Source of the DNA: Coleophoma eucalyptorum
Taxonomy: Eukaryota > Ascomycota > Leotiomycetes > Helotiales > Dermateaceae
Reading direction: 5' to 3'
Assembly (NCBI GenBank): GCA_026120035.1
Contig: JALRME010000020.1
Coordinates: 558,001-622,000, forward strand
Length of the DNA stretch: 64,000 nt
Below the pieces are notes generated by a model. It saw nothing but the letters and a program-made list of their open reading frames with translations. It searched no databases and was not told where the DNA came from. Position 1 is the stretch's first letter. Each line of letters opens with the position of its first letter. A program made the translations under genes and the position numbers. Below, one piece after another: positions 9,895 to 21,200 of the stretch.

Positions 9895-11686
9895 TCAGAT
9901 GTGCTCAATATGTTCCCGCTCAACCGCATCGACCAGATCATTCTTGATCCGCATATCGATCCTCTCCTTCTCAGCCTCCGTAGCAGTGGTCAAGTGCACC
10001 ACAACAGGGTCACCAAACAGCTCGGCAAGCTCCTCCAGACTCCTGCCTTTCGTCTCCGGATAGTAGAAGAAGATGACGAGGACGGTGATGAAAGTCAAAC
10101 ATATGAACACTGTAGCACACAGAATTAAGCGATTTGAAACTTTTGCAATCCCTTTCTGAAAGGACTTACCGATGAAATAGCGCCAGCTGATTGTTGCAAT
10201 TGCGGTGGCGCCGGGTGTTACATATGTCTGCAAAGATTCTCAGTACCACTAGAGAAAGTTCGGAGTAGTTGACTTACAATGCAAGCAATGAAGTAAGTAG
10301 TTGTTGCAAGTGCTACACCTCGAGAGCGGATATTCGTAGGATAGATCTCACTGCTATAGATGAAAGAAGCAGCGTCGATGAAGAGGCCATAGAAGAACAC
10401 AAAGCTACATTCCGTAAACATTAATCCTTCTATAAGGTGTAGGGACTTTAACATACAAGAAGATGGCAAAGATAGCCACTTTCTGACCCGCAGCACTCGT
10501 CTTTGGGCCAGTAACAAACTCAGCGATCATTGCGGTTTCAAGAATAACGGCTACCATACAGCCTGCGAAACCTGTAATAAGCGCCTACGGAAGTCAATAG
10601 CTGCTATACCTACAGAATAATCTCTAGGACTTACCATACGACGTCCAGTTCTATCAATCGTTAAAAGACTGAACAGATTTCCCAGCGCCCCAATCAAGGT
10701 ATAGATGCAGTACATCAAAAGGGGCATACTCCCAGACAAGCCAAGCTGCTCATAGATAATAACGCTATAGTAGTTAATGACCAAGGCACCCGTCGAGTTC
10801 GCAGCAAACTGGACAAAACATGCCAGAAATGCACGCTTGCGATAACTGGGCGTGCTTAAGATCGCCCAGTAACCGCTTGGATTGGATTGCTCAAGCTCAA
10901 TCTGCTTCCGCATCTGGTAGAACTCGGAGTGGGTGGCGATCTCGGAGGGGTCTGTATCGTCGTGGTGAAGGCGTGAGATAGCGGCCCAGGCTTCGTCGGT
11001 TCGTCCTTTCATAAGGAGCCAGCGAGGACTCTCGGGGACCCAGATGCAGCCGAGGAGCAGCAGGACGGCTGGGATGGTGGTGAAAGCAATTGGCCCTCGC
11101 CATCCAAACGTCAGATTAGACGAGAAGTGCGCACCAAATCCAACCCATGCTGAGATGTTGTATCCAGCTACGAGGAAGAATCCGTGCAGTCCCGTAAGCA
11201 TTCCCCGCTTGGCCGGCGTCGATGATTCGGCAAGGTAGATAGGGACTAATGTTGCGAGAGCACCAAGTCCCGCCCCTTGAAGTGTGCGAACAATAATAAG
11301 CATGGCGATGTGTACACTTCCTGCAGAAAGGGCTCCTCCGATAATGCTGATTACAGCAGCTATCATGAGAGCCATTCTGCGACCAACTCGATCAGCAATC
11401 GGCCCTCCACCAAGTGCTCCGAGGACAGCTCCAAAGAAGAAGAGTGCATTGATAGCACCCAGGATATGATTTGTGTAAGCTGCACCGGCGCCTTTGGTAG
11501 AAAGGTTGAAGTATGTATAGAAACCCGGTTGCCCAATACTCGTTGCGAATGCTGCAAATCCTGAAGTCTTTGTTAGTAATACAGGGCAAGAGATAAAGGC
11601 TGCAAGTAGATACCAAATCCATAGGTAAAGCTCCCCATGGCCACGGTCATGCCGACAAGCACATTGTAAAGGGTGGTCTTCGTCAT
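9895..11686 (-). CDS. MFS sugar transporter, six exons
   Basis: A 508-residue major facilitator of the sugar porter family in the plasma membrane, expected to import a hexose or related compound. Exons on the minus strand are 11686-11614, 11560-10635, 10584-10457, 10404-10278, 10227-10170 and 10109-9895; all five introns (50-60 bp) are GT-AG and close in frame. Family signatures are present: DRVGRR after TM2, PESPRW before the central loop, DRTGRR after TM8 and PETKGRSLEE after TM12. The start MTKTTLYN leaves a very short cytoplasmic N-terminus, usual for the group. The gene is tandem with the dehydrogenase (same strand, 457 bp apart) and near the Zn2Cys6 regulator, which supports co-function. 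The exact substrate is not predictable from motifs. Confidence 0.88.
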
Positions 11687-12432
11687 TTTCAAGGTGTTCC
11701 AGCTCTCCAACCAGCACAAGTTCACGGGGATGAGAACCCAAAAATCACAATGTTGAAGCAAGTCGGTTTTAGACCGGTATGTAGATGAACTGACGGTTAC
11801 TTCAGCAAGGTTCCTACCCCAGATACCCCACATCCATCTTCATGGTTGACCGGTGTGTCGTATTTCTACGTCTCGATCTGCGGATACCCTTTTCCACTCT
11901 CAACTATAACCCCGCAGTCATGCAAGAGGATGAAGTACCTGTCGATCGCGACGGATTGTATGCCAATTGGAAGCTCGAAGTTAATCATTGGAAGCATCTA
12001 CGAAACTGCACCAAACCAGGTGCATTGGAGAGCCAGTCAGTCCATGAAGCTCTATAGAAGTGAGCTGTACCATCGACGCCATTGCTTTTGTATGCAGCCC
12101 AGTTAAATTCCCATGCACAAATATAGACACAGTTAGTCACAAAGCAAAACCTTCACCATGGATGTAAGCAGCTATATTAAGATATCTTGCCTTAGGCATG
12201 CCGCATTGATACTATTTACTGATTCTTCATACCTTGTTTAGTGGAGCAACAGGTGCCCACAACAGCACGCTTGTACAGTAAGCTTCTCCTTGAAATCGGA
12301 CATTATAAATGTCCGCACACCTTGTCCCGGGTATCCTAACAGCCCTGTCCAACGCCAGCCTCGCACCTAAAGATAATGCATAAAAAATACAACCAGGGTT
12401 TCTAAAATACACAGTGGATCATCCGGAGATAT
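11687..12432. other. Gene-free spacer, transporter promoter and glycosyltransferase 3' end
   Basis: About 750 bp. The half next to 11686 is the transporter promoter (read leftwards); the rest would be 3' flank of its upstream neighbour. Short frames on both strands lack support. Nothing else was recognised. Confidence 0.4.
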
Positions 12433-13971
12433 CTATGGCTCCCACTTTAACACGATAATACTGTCCAGCTTAGGCTTTGGTTCACCCTTGGCCAACCAAC
12501 GCTCATCGTCCTTTCGCTTCACATAGACTTGGGTGGCTCTTCCATACTCATCACTCCTAGCGTCTAGCAAATTCCAACTAAGCTTTCTTCCCGTTCTAGC
12601 CAGATTCTTACGGAGTGGTCCAAAAGTATAGCTCAGACTCACATCCTCAACTCCATTCTTTGCTAGTCCGTTATCAAATGTGCCTTCCATCTTCGTAATA
12701 TCAAAATCGATACCATGGGGGTACGCGGAGATAGTATAACCATTGCTTAGAACCCAGTCATCCGCAAATTGGAACCTCTGGAAGACGCAATTTAGACCGC
12801 AAGCATCTGCTATGACATGCACCTTTTCAGGCGCAAGGTGGTGCCAGGACTTGTAGTGATGAAGACTCAGGTGAAGCTCTCCAGATTCATAAAGGCCGGA
12901 GGGATCTCCAAATTGATCCATCTGATGTAGTTGCGGAACATTTGTAAGAACAATCTCGGTGTGATTGTGCAAGCAGTTGTACAGCAGTAAATCACCCTGC
13001 TCTCCCCATTCCAAGTACAAGCCCGAATTTGGGTCTTTCTTCAGGCATGTCGGAGTCAAATCGGTCAATGTTTTGAGAACTGGTTCCGTAAGAAAGACAC
13101 CTGCACCCCCATAAGCCATCGGCACCTTGTGGTCCATCATCCAATCCACACGCTCTGTGAAAGCGCCAATATAGTATGGTTTCGACGGGGCGTGTTCGGA
13201 AAGCATCGATAGTAGTGAACTTATGGAGGGAAAGAAGGTATCATCATCGATCAGACCAAAATATGACCGCGATTCCCGGCTTGGGTGATTATACATGGCG
13301 GCACTGAGGGCGAAATATCGGCCAGGCATATCAAGACTGCCATTCGAGTGCTGTACTGTAGCGTGTATGCCAACATCTCCTAATTTGGTCTGTGCCAATA
13401 AAATCTGCTCGTCGGTTGCGTCGTGGAGGCACAATAAAAGGGTAGCACCGTTGGAACTTCCATTGCCATCGGTCAGCCATCGTGTCCATTCCCGCAACGG
13501 TCCGGCAACATCGTCGTTGAATCTGGAATAGGTCGTAGAAACACCAAAGATGAGCGCAGACGCATCAACTTCATTGGGTCGAGGGGAGTTTTCGACGGAC
13601 AGAGCAACGGGTGGAAGTAATTGAGGTAGACTTGTCGCCGTCTCGAAGTTGATGTTCTGCGGACGATTTGGGAAAAGCTTGTTCGGAACCTCGGTCAAAA
13701 GCGGGCGTGATTCAGTGTTTCGTCTGTACTTCAGATGCCTTGAAGTATACTCGACTTCCGGGCCTAGGCCATTGTTCTTAAGCAGTTCCTTCAGGTATGG
13801 AAGGTCGCTAGGAGGCGCGGGTGTTAAATGGCGCGTGTCGCTGATGATAGCGCTGGATGTAGGTTTAAAGGTCAGCGCTGGAAGCAGATAAAACACGCAA
13901 ACTAAAAAGGCGCCCGCGACGACCCAACGGTGCCAAGGGCGACTGCGTAGCATCACTCCGGTGTCACACAT
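12433..13971 (-). CDS. GT31-like Golgi glycosyltransferase (DUF604 type)
   Basis: A 512-residue type II membrane protein. A short basic N-terminus is followed by one signal anchor (about residues 17-34), then a lumenal stem and catalytic domain. The catalytic part has the metal- and nucleotide-sugar-binding DDD triad in YFGLIDDDTFF (residues 242-244) and a downstream AYGGAGVFL segment (about 286-293), as in fringe-like GT31/DUF604 enzymes of fungi. The later HLSLHHYKSWHHL stretch is also usual. It probably adds a hexose to glycans or glycolipids in the Golgi; donor and acceptor are unknown. There are two possible starts, M1 (13971) and M7 (13953); both keep the anchor. No intron is needed. 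Confidence 0.8.
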   Translation of the reverse strand: MCDTGVMLRSRPWHRWVVAGAFLVCVFYLLPALTFKPTSSAIISDTRHLTPAPPSDLPYLKELLKNNGLGPEVEYTSRHLKYRRNTESRPLLTEVPNKLFPNRPQNINFETATSLPQLLPPVALSVENSPRPNEVDASALIFGVSTTYSRFNDDVAGPLREWTRWLTDGNGSSNGATLLLCLHDATDEQILLAQTKLGDVGIHATVQHSNGSLDMPGRYFALSAAMYNHPSRESRSYFGLIDDDTFFPSISSLLSMLSEHAPSKPYYIGAFTERVDWMMDHKVPMAYGGAGVFLTEPVLKTLTDLTPTCLKKDPNSGLYLEWGEQGDLLLYNCLHNHTEIVLTNVPQLHQMDQFGDPSGLYESGELHLSLHHYKSWHHLAPEKVHVIADACGLNCVFQRFQFADDWVLSNGYTISAYPHGIDFDITKMEGTFDNGLAKNGVEDVSLSYTFGPLRKNLARTGRKLSWNLLDARSDEYGRATQVYVKRKDDERWLAKGEPKPKLDSIIVLKWEP

Positions 13972-14371
13972 ATGGTGATGAAGATAAAAACGTTGCCGGA
14001 GAGTGCAGCAGGAAAAGACTGTAGGTGCGAAAGAAGGGCGGGTTAGGAAAAAGAATACACGATCACATCATGTCTATATCCACAACTTTATCCACGAGGC
14101 TGCTTAACAAAGACTCTTCGAATAGAGTAGTGCTAACCCGATTAGGTGGGGGAAAGGGGGAAGGCTACGCAACACTCGCTTTCCTTGCGTTACATAATAT
14201 ATTACTGCAATCGAAGGTTCATGATGGCTGCGCAGTCAGCATGAGCTGTACCTCCATGCACTTCCAACAGCACCACAGTAGAGTCATCAGTCCGTAAGGA
14301 GAGGAAGCGAACTGCATCCCGGTTGAACAGTTTGAATCAAGCAACTCAATTCCACTGCGCTTCCCCATTCA
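13972..14371. other. Spacer of 400 bp
   Basis: The promoter of the minus-strand glycosyltransferase and the 3' region of the next minus-strand gene. No other signal was recognised. Confidence 0.35.
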
Positions 14372-15010
14372 TCACACCTTTTCGGACATCTCTGGTGCCT
14401 CTCGGGGCACAGCGACTTCGACTACTATGTTTTCCTCCTTCTTTACACCGATTTCAACGTCGCGGTCTTTCCTCTTCGTCTCCTCTTCCCATGATTCATC
14501 AGCCAATCTATCGACGTACCTGTCAATATAGCCGAGATCCCATCTCCAACCCCTCCATGTAGCCACCGGAACAACAATTAGCGATGCTAATAGCAACCAA
14601 GCGCCCCAGCACTCCCTAAAACCGCAAGGGCACTCTTCCGAGGTAAATATGGTTCCGACTTTGGTGATAATCATTCCGAGTTGTTGCATAAACATAGAAC
14701 CACTGACATTCCTCCAAAAGGACTTTCTCGGGAAGTCGGAGTGCACGTGGATCTTGAGGCAGGCACCGAGAGAGAGCAGCGGCCAGACAACCAAGACTAT
14801 TGGTTTAACGGTATTGAAAACGACTTCGAGATATGGTCGTAAAGGACGAAGAGCGGGCGTGAGAAAGGGGATCGTGATGACTTCCATTACCACAAGAGCG
14901 ATGGCCGTGCACAATGCAGTGACTGCTACGAAAGACAGGGCGATGATCGCTATTAATTTGTAACTGGGAGCAGAGCTTGAGGCTTTCGTGGGCTTCTGTG
15001 ATGAAGACAT
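14372..15010 (-). CDS. Unknown membrane protein, three predicted helices
   Basis: A 212-residue protein I do not recognise. After a Ser/Lys-rich N-terminus there are hydrophobic segments at about residues 18-43 (LIAIIALSFVAVTALCTAIA), 66-84 (VKPIVLVVWPLLSLGACL) and 134-150 (WGAWLLLASLIVVPVATW). A cysteine cluster (ECPCGFREC) sits just before the last helix, and the C-terminus is highly charged and probably cytosolic. The frame stays open upstream to 15304, but MSSSQKP at 15010 is the first sensible ATG; the extension has no membrane or domain logic. It is tandem with the glycosyltransferase on the same strand. Function unknown; organisation suggests a small endomembrane or plasma-membrane protein. 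Confidence 0.6.
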   Translation of the reverse strand: MSSSQKPTKASSSAPSYKLIAIIALSFVAVTALCTAIALVVMEVITIPFLTPALRPLRPYLEVVFNTVKPIVLVVWPLLSLGACLKIHVHSDFPRKSFWRNVSGSMFMQQLGMIITKVGTIFTSEECPCGFRECWGAWLLLASLIVVPVATWRGWRWDLGYIDRYVDRLADESWEEETKRKDRDVEIGVKKEENIVVEVAVPREAPEMSEKV

Positions 15011-18000
15011 GGTAGGAATGGAAGTCGTGATGCTAGGGAAATAAAGTAGAGAGTGGTTGTTCTTGCCTGATATACATTGGTTAGCTGTAAAGATGTGGCG
15101 CAGCTTTTTTAGTCCTGATGCACTCCATACGTGAAAGAGTGGGTACTCAGTGGCACTACCTTCAAAGCGAACTCCCCTTTCAAGAACAATACGAGACATT
15201 TTACAGGGCATCTTTGAAGCTACGTATTGTTCGAATCCACTCATGCGCCAGACAGCTATGAAGAGAAAAAGTGGTTTTTGAAATTTTGTATTCCAGAGCC
15301 GCACTACGATATTGATCTCACCAACGAGCCACTTTTTGCAGGAACAAAAAAATGCTACGTCTATTACCGAAATTTTAATAAGAAGTGGTGGGTCAATTCA
15401 GAACTTCTCCTTTGAGCGCTACTGCGCCTATTATCAAACATAACCGGGCCTCTTTCTAACTCTTCTAACCTGTCCACGGAGCTCTCGGCAAGGTCGCACT
15501 ACCTTTCCTGCAAACCGAGCATGGGATTTTACCTCCCTGCCAGCTTAACATAGAAAACCATAACGGATATTATAAAAGCTGCTGATGGGTTTCCAAGTGC
15601 ATTGGTTCTTGAGGCTGGATGGCTAGCACTTGTCACTTAGGATGAGACTCAAGATCTCTGCTCGTGTCACTAGCGACTTGATCCTTGGTGGGACGCACGC
15701 TCAATGGTCATTACCTGCTTTCAGCATGAAATTGATCGAGAAGCCAAAGCAAGAATAATCCTGTTGCCTTTAAATGCTGTTACGACCTTGAAAGATCGTA
15801 CATGGCTTTAAAGAGGCAAGGCTCAAAATAAGGATATAGCAACTCAGCACCCGCTACCCCCCCCCCCCCCAAAAACACTTGCCGAAATCAAGAGTCTTGA
15901 GAAAGAGATAATTGATGGTGCTCTTTCGAACGAGTTTCAAGGATTAACTCGTGGTTCTGATGGTATGTCTTCATCAGTTTAGATGCTTTTTATCCTGGTG
16001 CATCATGACGAGTTTTTGTGGAAGAGCTATTTTATTTGCAGTCAAGTTAAGCGACTGATGTATATATACACAGGATTTGGGACTGCAATCAAGATATGCT
16101 CAAAGGATCCCTATATGCTGGGCAAACAACCAGGGCATCTTAATTTCTTGTTACCTCTCTAATCATACAACAAGAATATTCAGGTGACATTGAAAAACCC
16201 ACAGACAGAACCGCGTCCAGTCCAGCAAAAGAATAAAATTTCTTCGTTCCCCCCCAGGAAGCTTCACCAAGTTCACACCAGCAATTCGCAACTCAAATTC
16301 ATCATAGCAGGAATAGAAGGTCACCGTGTTATTATATAAGAATTTCCATCAAATTACCATCAAACCTTCGAAATTTGAAATAAGATCTTCATACGTTGTT
16401 GTGTGCCCTTGGGGATTGTGTGCAATGTGTGCGTATACATGTTTTACGTTTGACGGAGGCAGGCATCTGACATGTGCTGCAGAATCAACGGCACCTAGGT
16501 ATACATCGTACCCACAAGCTGTACAAGGCCACGCTGCTGTGTAACAAAACAATCATTAAGACACGCGGTTCATCAAGCCAAGTTCCCCGGTACAGCACAG
16601 CACAGCACAGTTTTCATGTTTCTCGTTTCTGTGTAACGCTGATCTCCGGATCCTCAGTATCCATGGACCGATTGGTCTTAGCTTTGTGGTCACTTGGTTT
16701 ATTAGGCGCAGAAGAACTCCTGCCAGGCTCTTGTATTACCTTGCCACTGTCCCAAGTACATAGCTCAAGTCGAGCTTCAGCCCTATTCCAATGAATGGTT
16801 CTTCTACGTTCCACTGCGACACATGAGCGAGAATAGGGAGAGATACGTGGAGACCTTACAAACAATGGATTGCTACCATGCTATATACTCTGAGAGCCGC
16901 ACACCTAATCTTTCAATATCGCACGCTTATTGCAGAAGGAACTGACAAATATGGTGGCTATGAAGCCTTGCCTTTCCATGGAATGGGTTGTGATCAGGTG
17001 AAGAGTAGAAATGATGCAGTGTTACTATACAACACCAATGAGGTCGTTGGGAGTCACAACCAAGCCCCCTTGACGTGCTGCTCAGATGAGCTCTCAACAG
17101 TTTTGCTCAAGCAGTACAAAAATACGGCAAAAAGTTTTGACATATCGAACAAAACAATACGAGGCGAAAAGCACTTTGATTCTTTTTCTCCCGACCACTT
17201 TTTATCCCCTCCCCGTAAGAACCTCCTTGTATGCATGATATGCTCCTTCACTCCAGCCCTTTCATTTCCGCCTCTAAACACCACTGCAACCTAATGAAAA
17301 GCGAGGAAAGAAATCAAACTAGGGTATTATTCTAACATGCATGCATCTTGCAGGTAACATCATCTCCGGTGCGGTTCCCACAGCCAGTATCCAGTACTAG
17401 TGCAAAAGGTAACAAAAAGAAAGAAAACGGAAAACCCCTTCAATAATGCATACCCAGTTGAAAATTGAAAGGAAACTCGTTATGATTTTCTGCAGCTGCT
17501 CTGTGATGTGACAAGACAGCATGATGTTGTCCGGAATCCAAAGAACCGTGTTCCGGAAGACCAGTTGGCCTGCATGAAGAAAGTTGGCAACCGATAGGGA
17601 AACTTCCGAGCCAGACAAGACAGAAGAGTGGATGGCTGATGATCGCCCTTGCATAGAATATGCAATAATGGCAGGACTTCGAACTGCAAGTCTCGCTTCA
17701 GATTTTCCAGCGTGCATATTCCAAGCACTTGTTTTCTTTTTTAGGGTGTCGTTCCAGCTGACCCCGTTGAGAAGCGGCCGCAGGGTATAGTCTGAAAGAA
17801 ACGACCAAGCAAGATACGGGATGGGCTTATAACCCAACCAAATCATCAGGTACACATACATCCTAGGGATGTCGTCAATATAAGCTTCCTCAGAAACGTC
17901 AAACTCTTTTGCCCGATATCTTCCCTGAAACGGGACAAAAAAAGAAGATCAGGTCTCAGATAAGAATGCAAAAACATACCAAAACATATTTCCCGGACAC

Positions 18001-18067
18001 TATCAAGTTGATGGCTGTTTAAGAGGCAGATAAAGTTTATGTTGCGGCCATAGACGGTGGGTGCCTC
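15011..18067. other. Gene-poor stretch, 3.1 kb
   Basis: No complete gene can be supported. It contains a 14-base C run (15857-15870), a coding-like fragment of about 30 codons directly after it (15871-15973), an AGCAC-type short repeat near 16594-16611 and several short frames without domain content. A longer plus-strand frame at 16878-17294 has no recognisable features. Confidence 0.4.
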
Positions 18068-18235
18068 TCAAGCCTTGCTCGTACATGGACGACAGGTTTT
18101 TAACTTGCAGTATTTGCACTCAAAGATGAACCAGTGAGGTCCAGAGTGGCACATACTGCAAACCCATTGTATGAGGGTTGATTCGGACTTTATGAGATTG
18201 AAGTCGTGTGAACAGTATCCAGGCACAGCCATCAT
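18068..18235 (-). CDS. Small cysteine-rich protein (about 55 residues)
   Basis: A short frame with an unusually organised set of cysteines. From the ATG at 18235 it reads MMAVPGYCSHDF, then WVCSMCHSGPHW, then FECKYCKLKTCRPC and ends CTSKA. Four CxxC-like or closely spaced cysteine pairs plus histidines suggest a compact zinc-binding fold. There is no signal peptide, so a cytosolic or nuclear protein is more likely than a secreted effector. The pattern C-x2-C-HSGPHW-(x)-EC-x2-C-x4-C-x2-C seems familiar from small uncharacterised proteins of other filamentous ascomycetes, but I cannot name the family. Upstream sequence holds a possible leader intron ending at TCTCCAG (about 18283 on the plus strand). 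It is the only coding candidate in a 9-kb gene-poor tract. Confidence 0.5.
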   Translation of the reverse strand: MMAVPGYCSHDFNLIKSESTLIQWVCSMCHSGPHWFIFECKYCKLKTCRPCTSKA

Positions 18236-21200
18236 GAATAGCTCTTGACAAATCTTCCTGAGCAAGCCTTTGTTGACTGGAGAATTGTGTTAGAGATACA
18301 CGCTATGAAAGCTAGGGGAAGAATACTTGCTGGATAGCTACTGAGTGGAGATATTCAGGAGTGCTTGAAGGTGAATAAAGTGAGTTGTTGCAGTAAAGGC
18401 TGAAATGTGGAAAGATGGCCAGGGCTCTAGATCGTATCAAGATAGGATCTTTGCGATAGAGATGGAGAATCCAGAGTGGAACAGAAGGTAGCAGCCTATG
18501 AAGCCCGTCTTTATATAAACAATCCGTCAAACAAACAAGGCGCCGCAATAACAACACCGGTTACACACAAGCTAGAATGACTCTTATGCGTCGCCCTGCT
18601 TTTTTCCTTGCCTTGCCTTGTTCTGTCCTGCCGAGGCGGTCCGTTGCGTCGGTCTGGCTTGTCTTGTTTTGCGGTGTGTATGAGAATATGATATGATATG
18701 ACAGTCGGTCGCTTGTCGCGTGGGTGAAAAGGACAATAAGTGATCCAGGCCACGCTTGCTTGCTTATCTTGGTCTGTTTGGCTTCCTTGTTCGTTTTCTG
18801 TATCCTAGGAGCTAATTTGACCTGCTACGTTACAGCAGCGGAAATAGGGTCGTGCTGAATAACTGTTATGCTATGGGATAAGGCTGCTGAAGTGACTTCT
18901 TCGTCGTGGTTGTGCTCGCTCGTTTAGATGAGCAACGAGCTTCTAACAAACGACGAGCGGGCCTGGATCCTCAAAACGGTCGACAGAGTGCGACAAGCTG
19001 ATCAGTCGTCTAGCAGGACCGAAGACTAAGAGGCGTGGTAGCTATATCAGGCAAGGAAATTGGATGAGTTGGCCGAGTTTGGATGGTAAGAAGAAGGGGG
19101 GAGCAGATGAGGGGAGTATATTTGCACCCTGCTTCAGGCTGAAGATATTATCGTATGTACAGATAATAATGACGCTCGCAGTTGGGCGTCCCGTTCCACC
19201 GGGCCAGAGGGATGGAGGGAATGATCAAAAATGACAGGCAATGCTGACCAGGACCAGGGTAATTGAAATATCGGTAGGGTAAGTTGGTGCCGCAGGGTGG
19301 AGAGAGTGATGCAAGTAAGTACTGTTCTGTAGCGTGTCGTGCGTGTATGGGGACCGATGGAGATTAAGTAGCATGGGTCGTACAGCCAGCTGGTAACAGA
19401 AAGAGAGATGCTGACTAGGGTGGAAGGATGCTACAGAATCACGATACCGCACAGAATCGTAGCCTGGTTAATCACGGCCGAATGATGGGGTCCTTCCTAT
19501 TTCACGCTGCCTTCCTCGAACGGACTTGGCCTTGAAGACCCTCGAGCAAGGAGAAGGGCAGAGAAATTGAGACACAGATGCAAGATGGGGCTTCGAGGAT
19601 GGAGAAAGTATGATCCTCTGCGGGCACCTTTGTAGGACCTTTTAGGAAATATGGGGGAAACTCTCTTTGGCTCTTTGTATGTTTCGACATAGCGCGCCAT
19701 GATGCTTTACCATGATTCCGGCATCACTCACTCGCGGAGACCGGAAGGACGTGCTCCTGAGCTCTTGGACTCTTGGATTAAGACCGACAGCCCCAAGCCG
19801 ATGAAGCCGTCCCTACATTTCTCCACGATGACGCCAAACCATGGCAAAGCAAGGTCGTTGATTGTCCTACTTCACTCTTTGCTCTTCGCCCTTTTTCCTT
19901 CACCATACCATATATACTTGAGCGATTATATGATGTGATATATCCCCAAGGGCCTACTTACTGTTCTCGTACGGCCTACCGAACGAACGAACGGCTTGGG
20001 TAAAACCCTCCCTAGTAGTGGTTCAAGCCACCAGCTCCGACAGTCCGCACGCCTAGCTTTTAGAGCTCCAAGCTATACCGTACTCACTACCAACAGTGTT
20101 CATGGGCGCTGCCCGAACGCTAACGGTTGGCCGAACCATCAGCCTACGGATGGTGCTCGTAAGTAGTAGGGATTTCAGTACTTCATCCTATCAATTATCT
20201 TGCGAGGCAGGCTGGTTCATTCTTAGCGGACAGGTCTGATCGCCCTCCGCTACCCTAGTCGACTGGTTACGGGTACCCATGACTCTGCTCCCAGCAAGCA
20301 CAAGACGTGTTGAGTGGGCCTAGTCAGCTCGGAAGACCCGTTGGACTGGGTTCTGCGGTCCCGGCTGCTTCAGCAGAGCGAATGCTCAGGGTCGATTTTC
20401 GCCATAAGTGGTCAGCGACCAAATGCTGGTGAGCGTAAGGCACCATGCAAGATGTGAGAAACGAGTGAGCAATACATCATAATACGACCTGCCTTTATTG
20501 ATGCTGACAAACACGGTGCTGCTCTCAGGCGGCTTGCCGGCGATCCAAGGGCGTTTCTGGCAGAACAAGATATGCACGAGTTCGTTCGTGTCAGTCCAGC
20601 TCCCGTGTTCTGGTATCTATCTACCCATGTGGCTGGGTCAGGTAGCCAGCTACAGTACCATTGGGCCGAGGAAGTTCCTCCTTGAGAGACTGCGCCCGGG
20701 GAAACGAACGGCCTGACTCTTGGCCTGCTGTCATCTAATATATTCCCATGCGTCACTGTATACACTGGTAGTTGACACCTTCCCGCCTGCACTTCCAGAA
20801 GGTGTGCCATATTTTAAAATCTTGGTAAGGGTTGCGGTAAATTGTGATCCGATTCAAGGTCGTGGAGTATGTTAAGAAGCCTGACGGTTATCTCCAGGGG
20901 ATCGCGGAAGTTCTAGAATACACTAATATTAGAATGTGTTCGACTTAAGCCGATCAGATCTTGGTCCGTTTCTGACTTGGATTTTGTACCGCGTCTCCGC
21001 TGCCTCGAGTGGTCCTGGGCTCAGAGAGGCCTCATGACGCATAACAGCTATAATAATAATTAGGACGAACAAACCCAGCTATTTCAGCAAACAGCCGCTC
21101 TCCTCCCCCCCCCCCCCTTTTATCTGCATTTCGTATGTTCAAAGTCCCGTGGAGAACATCGAACCCTGGGTCCAAAAACTCCAACCCCCAAACTCGGGAC

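Noticed and set aside
16878..17294. 138-codon plus-strand frame
   Set aside because: No signal peptide, domain or plausible codon pattern; likely chance.
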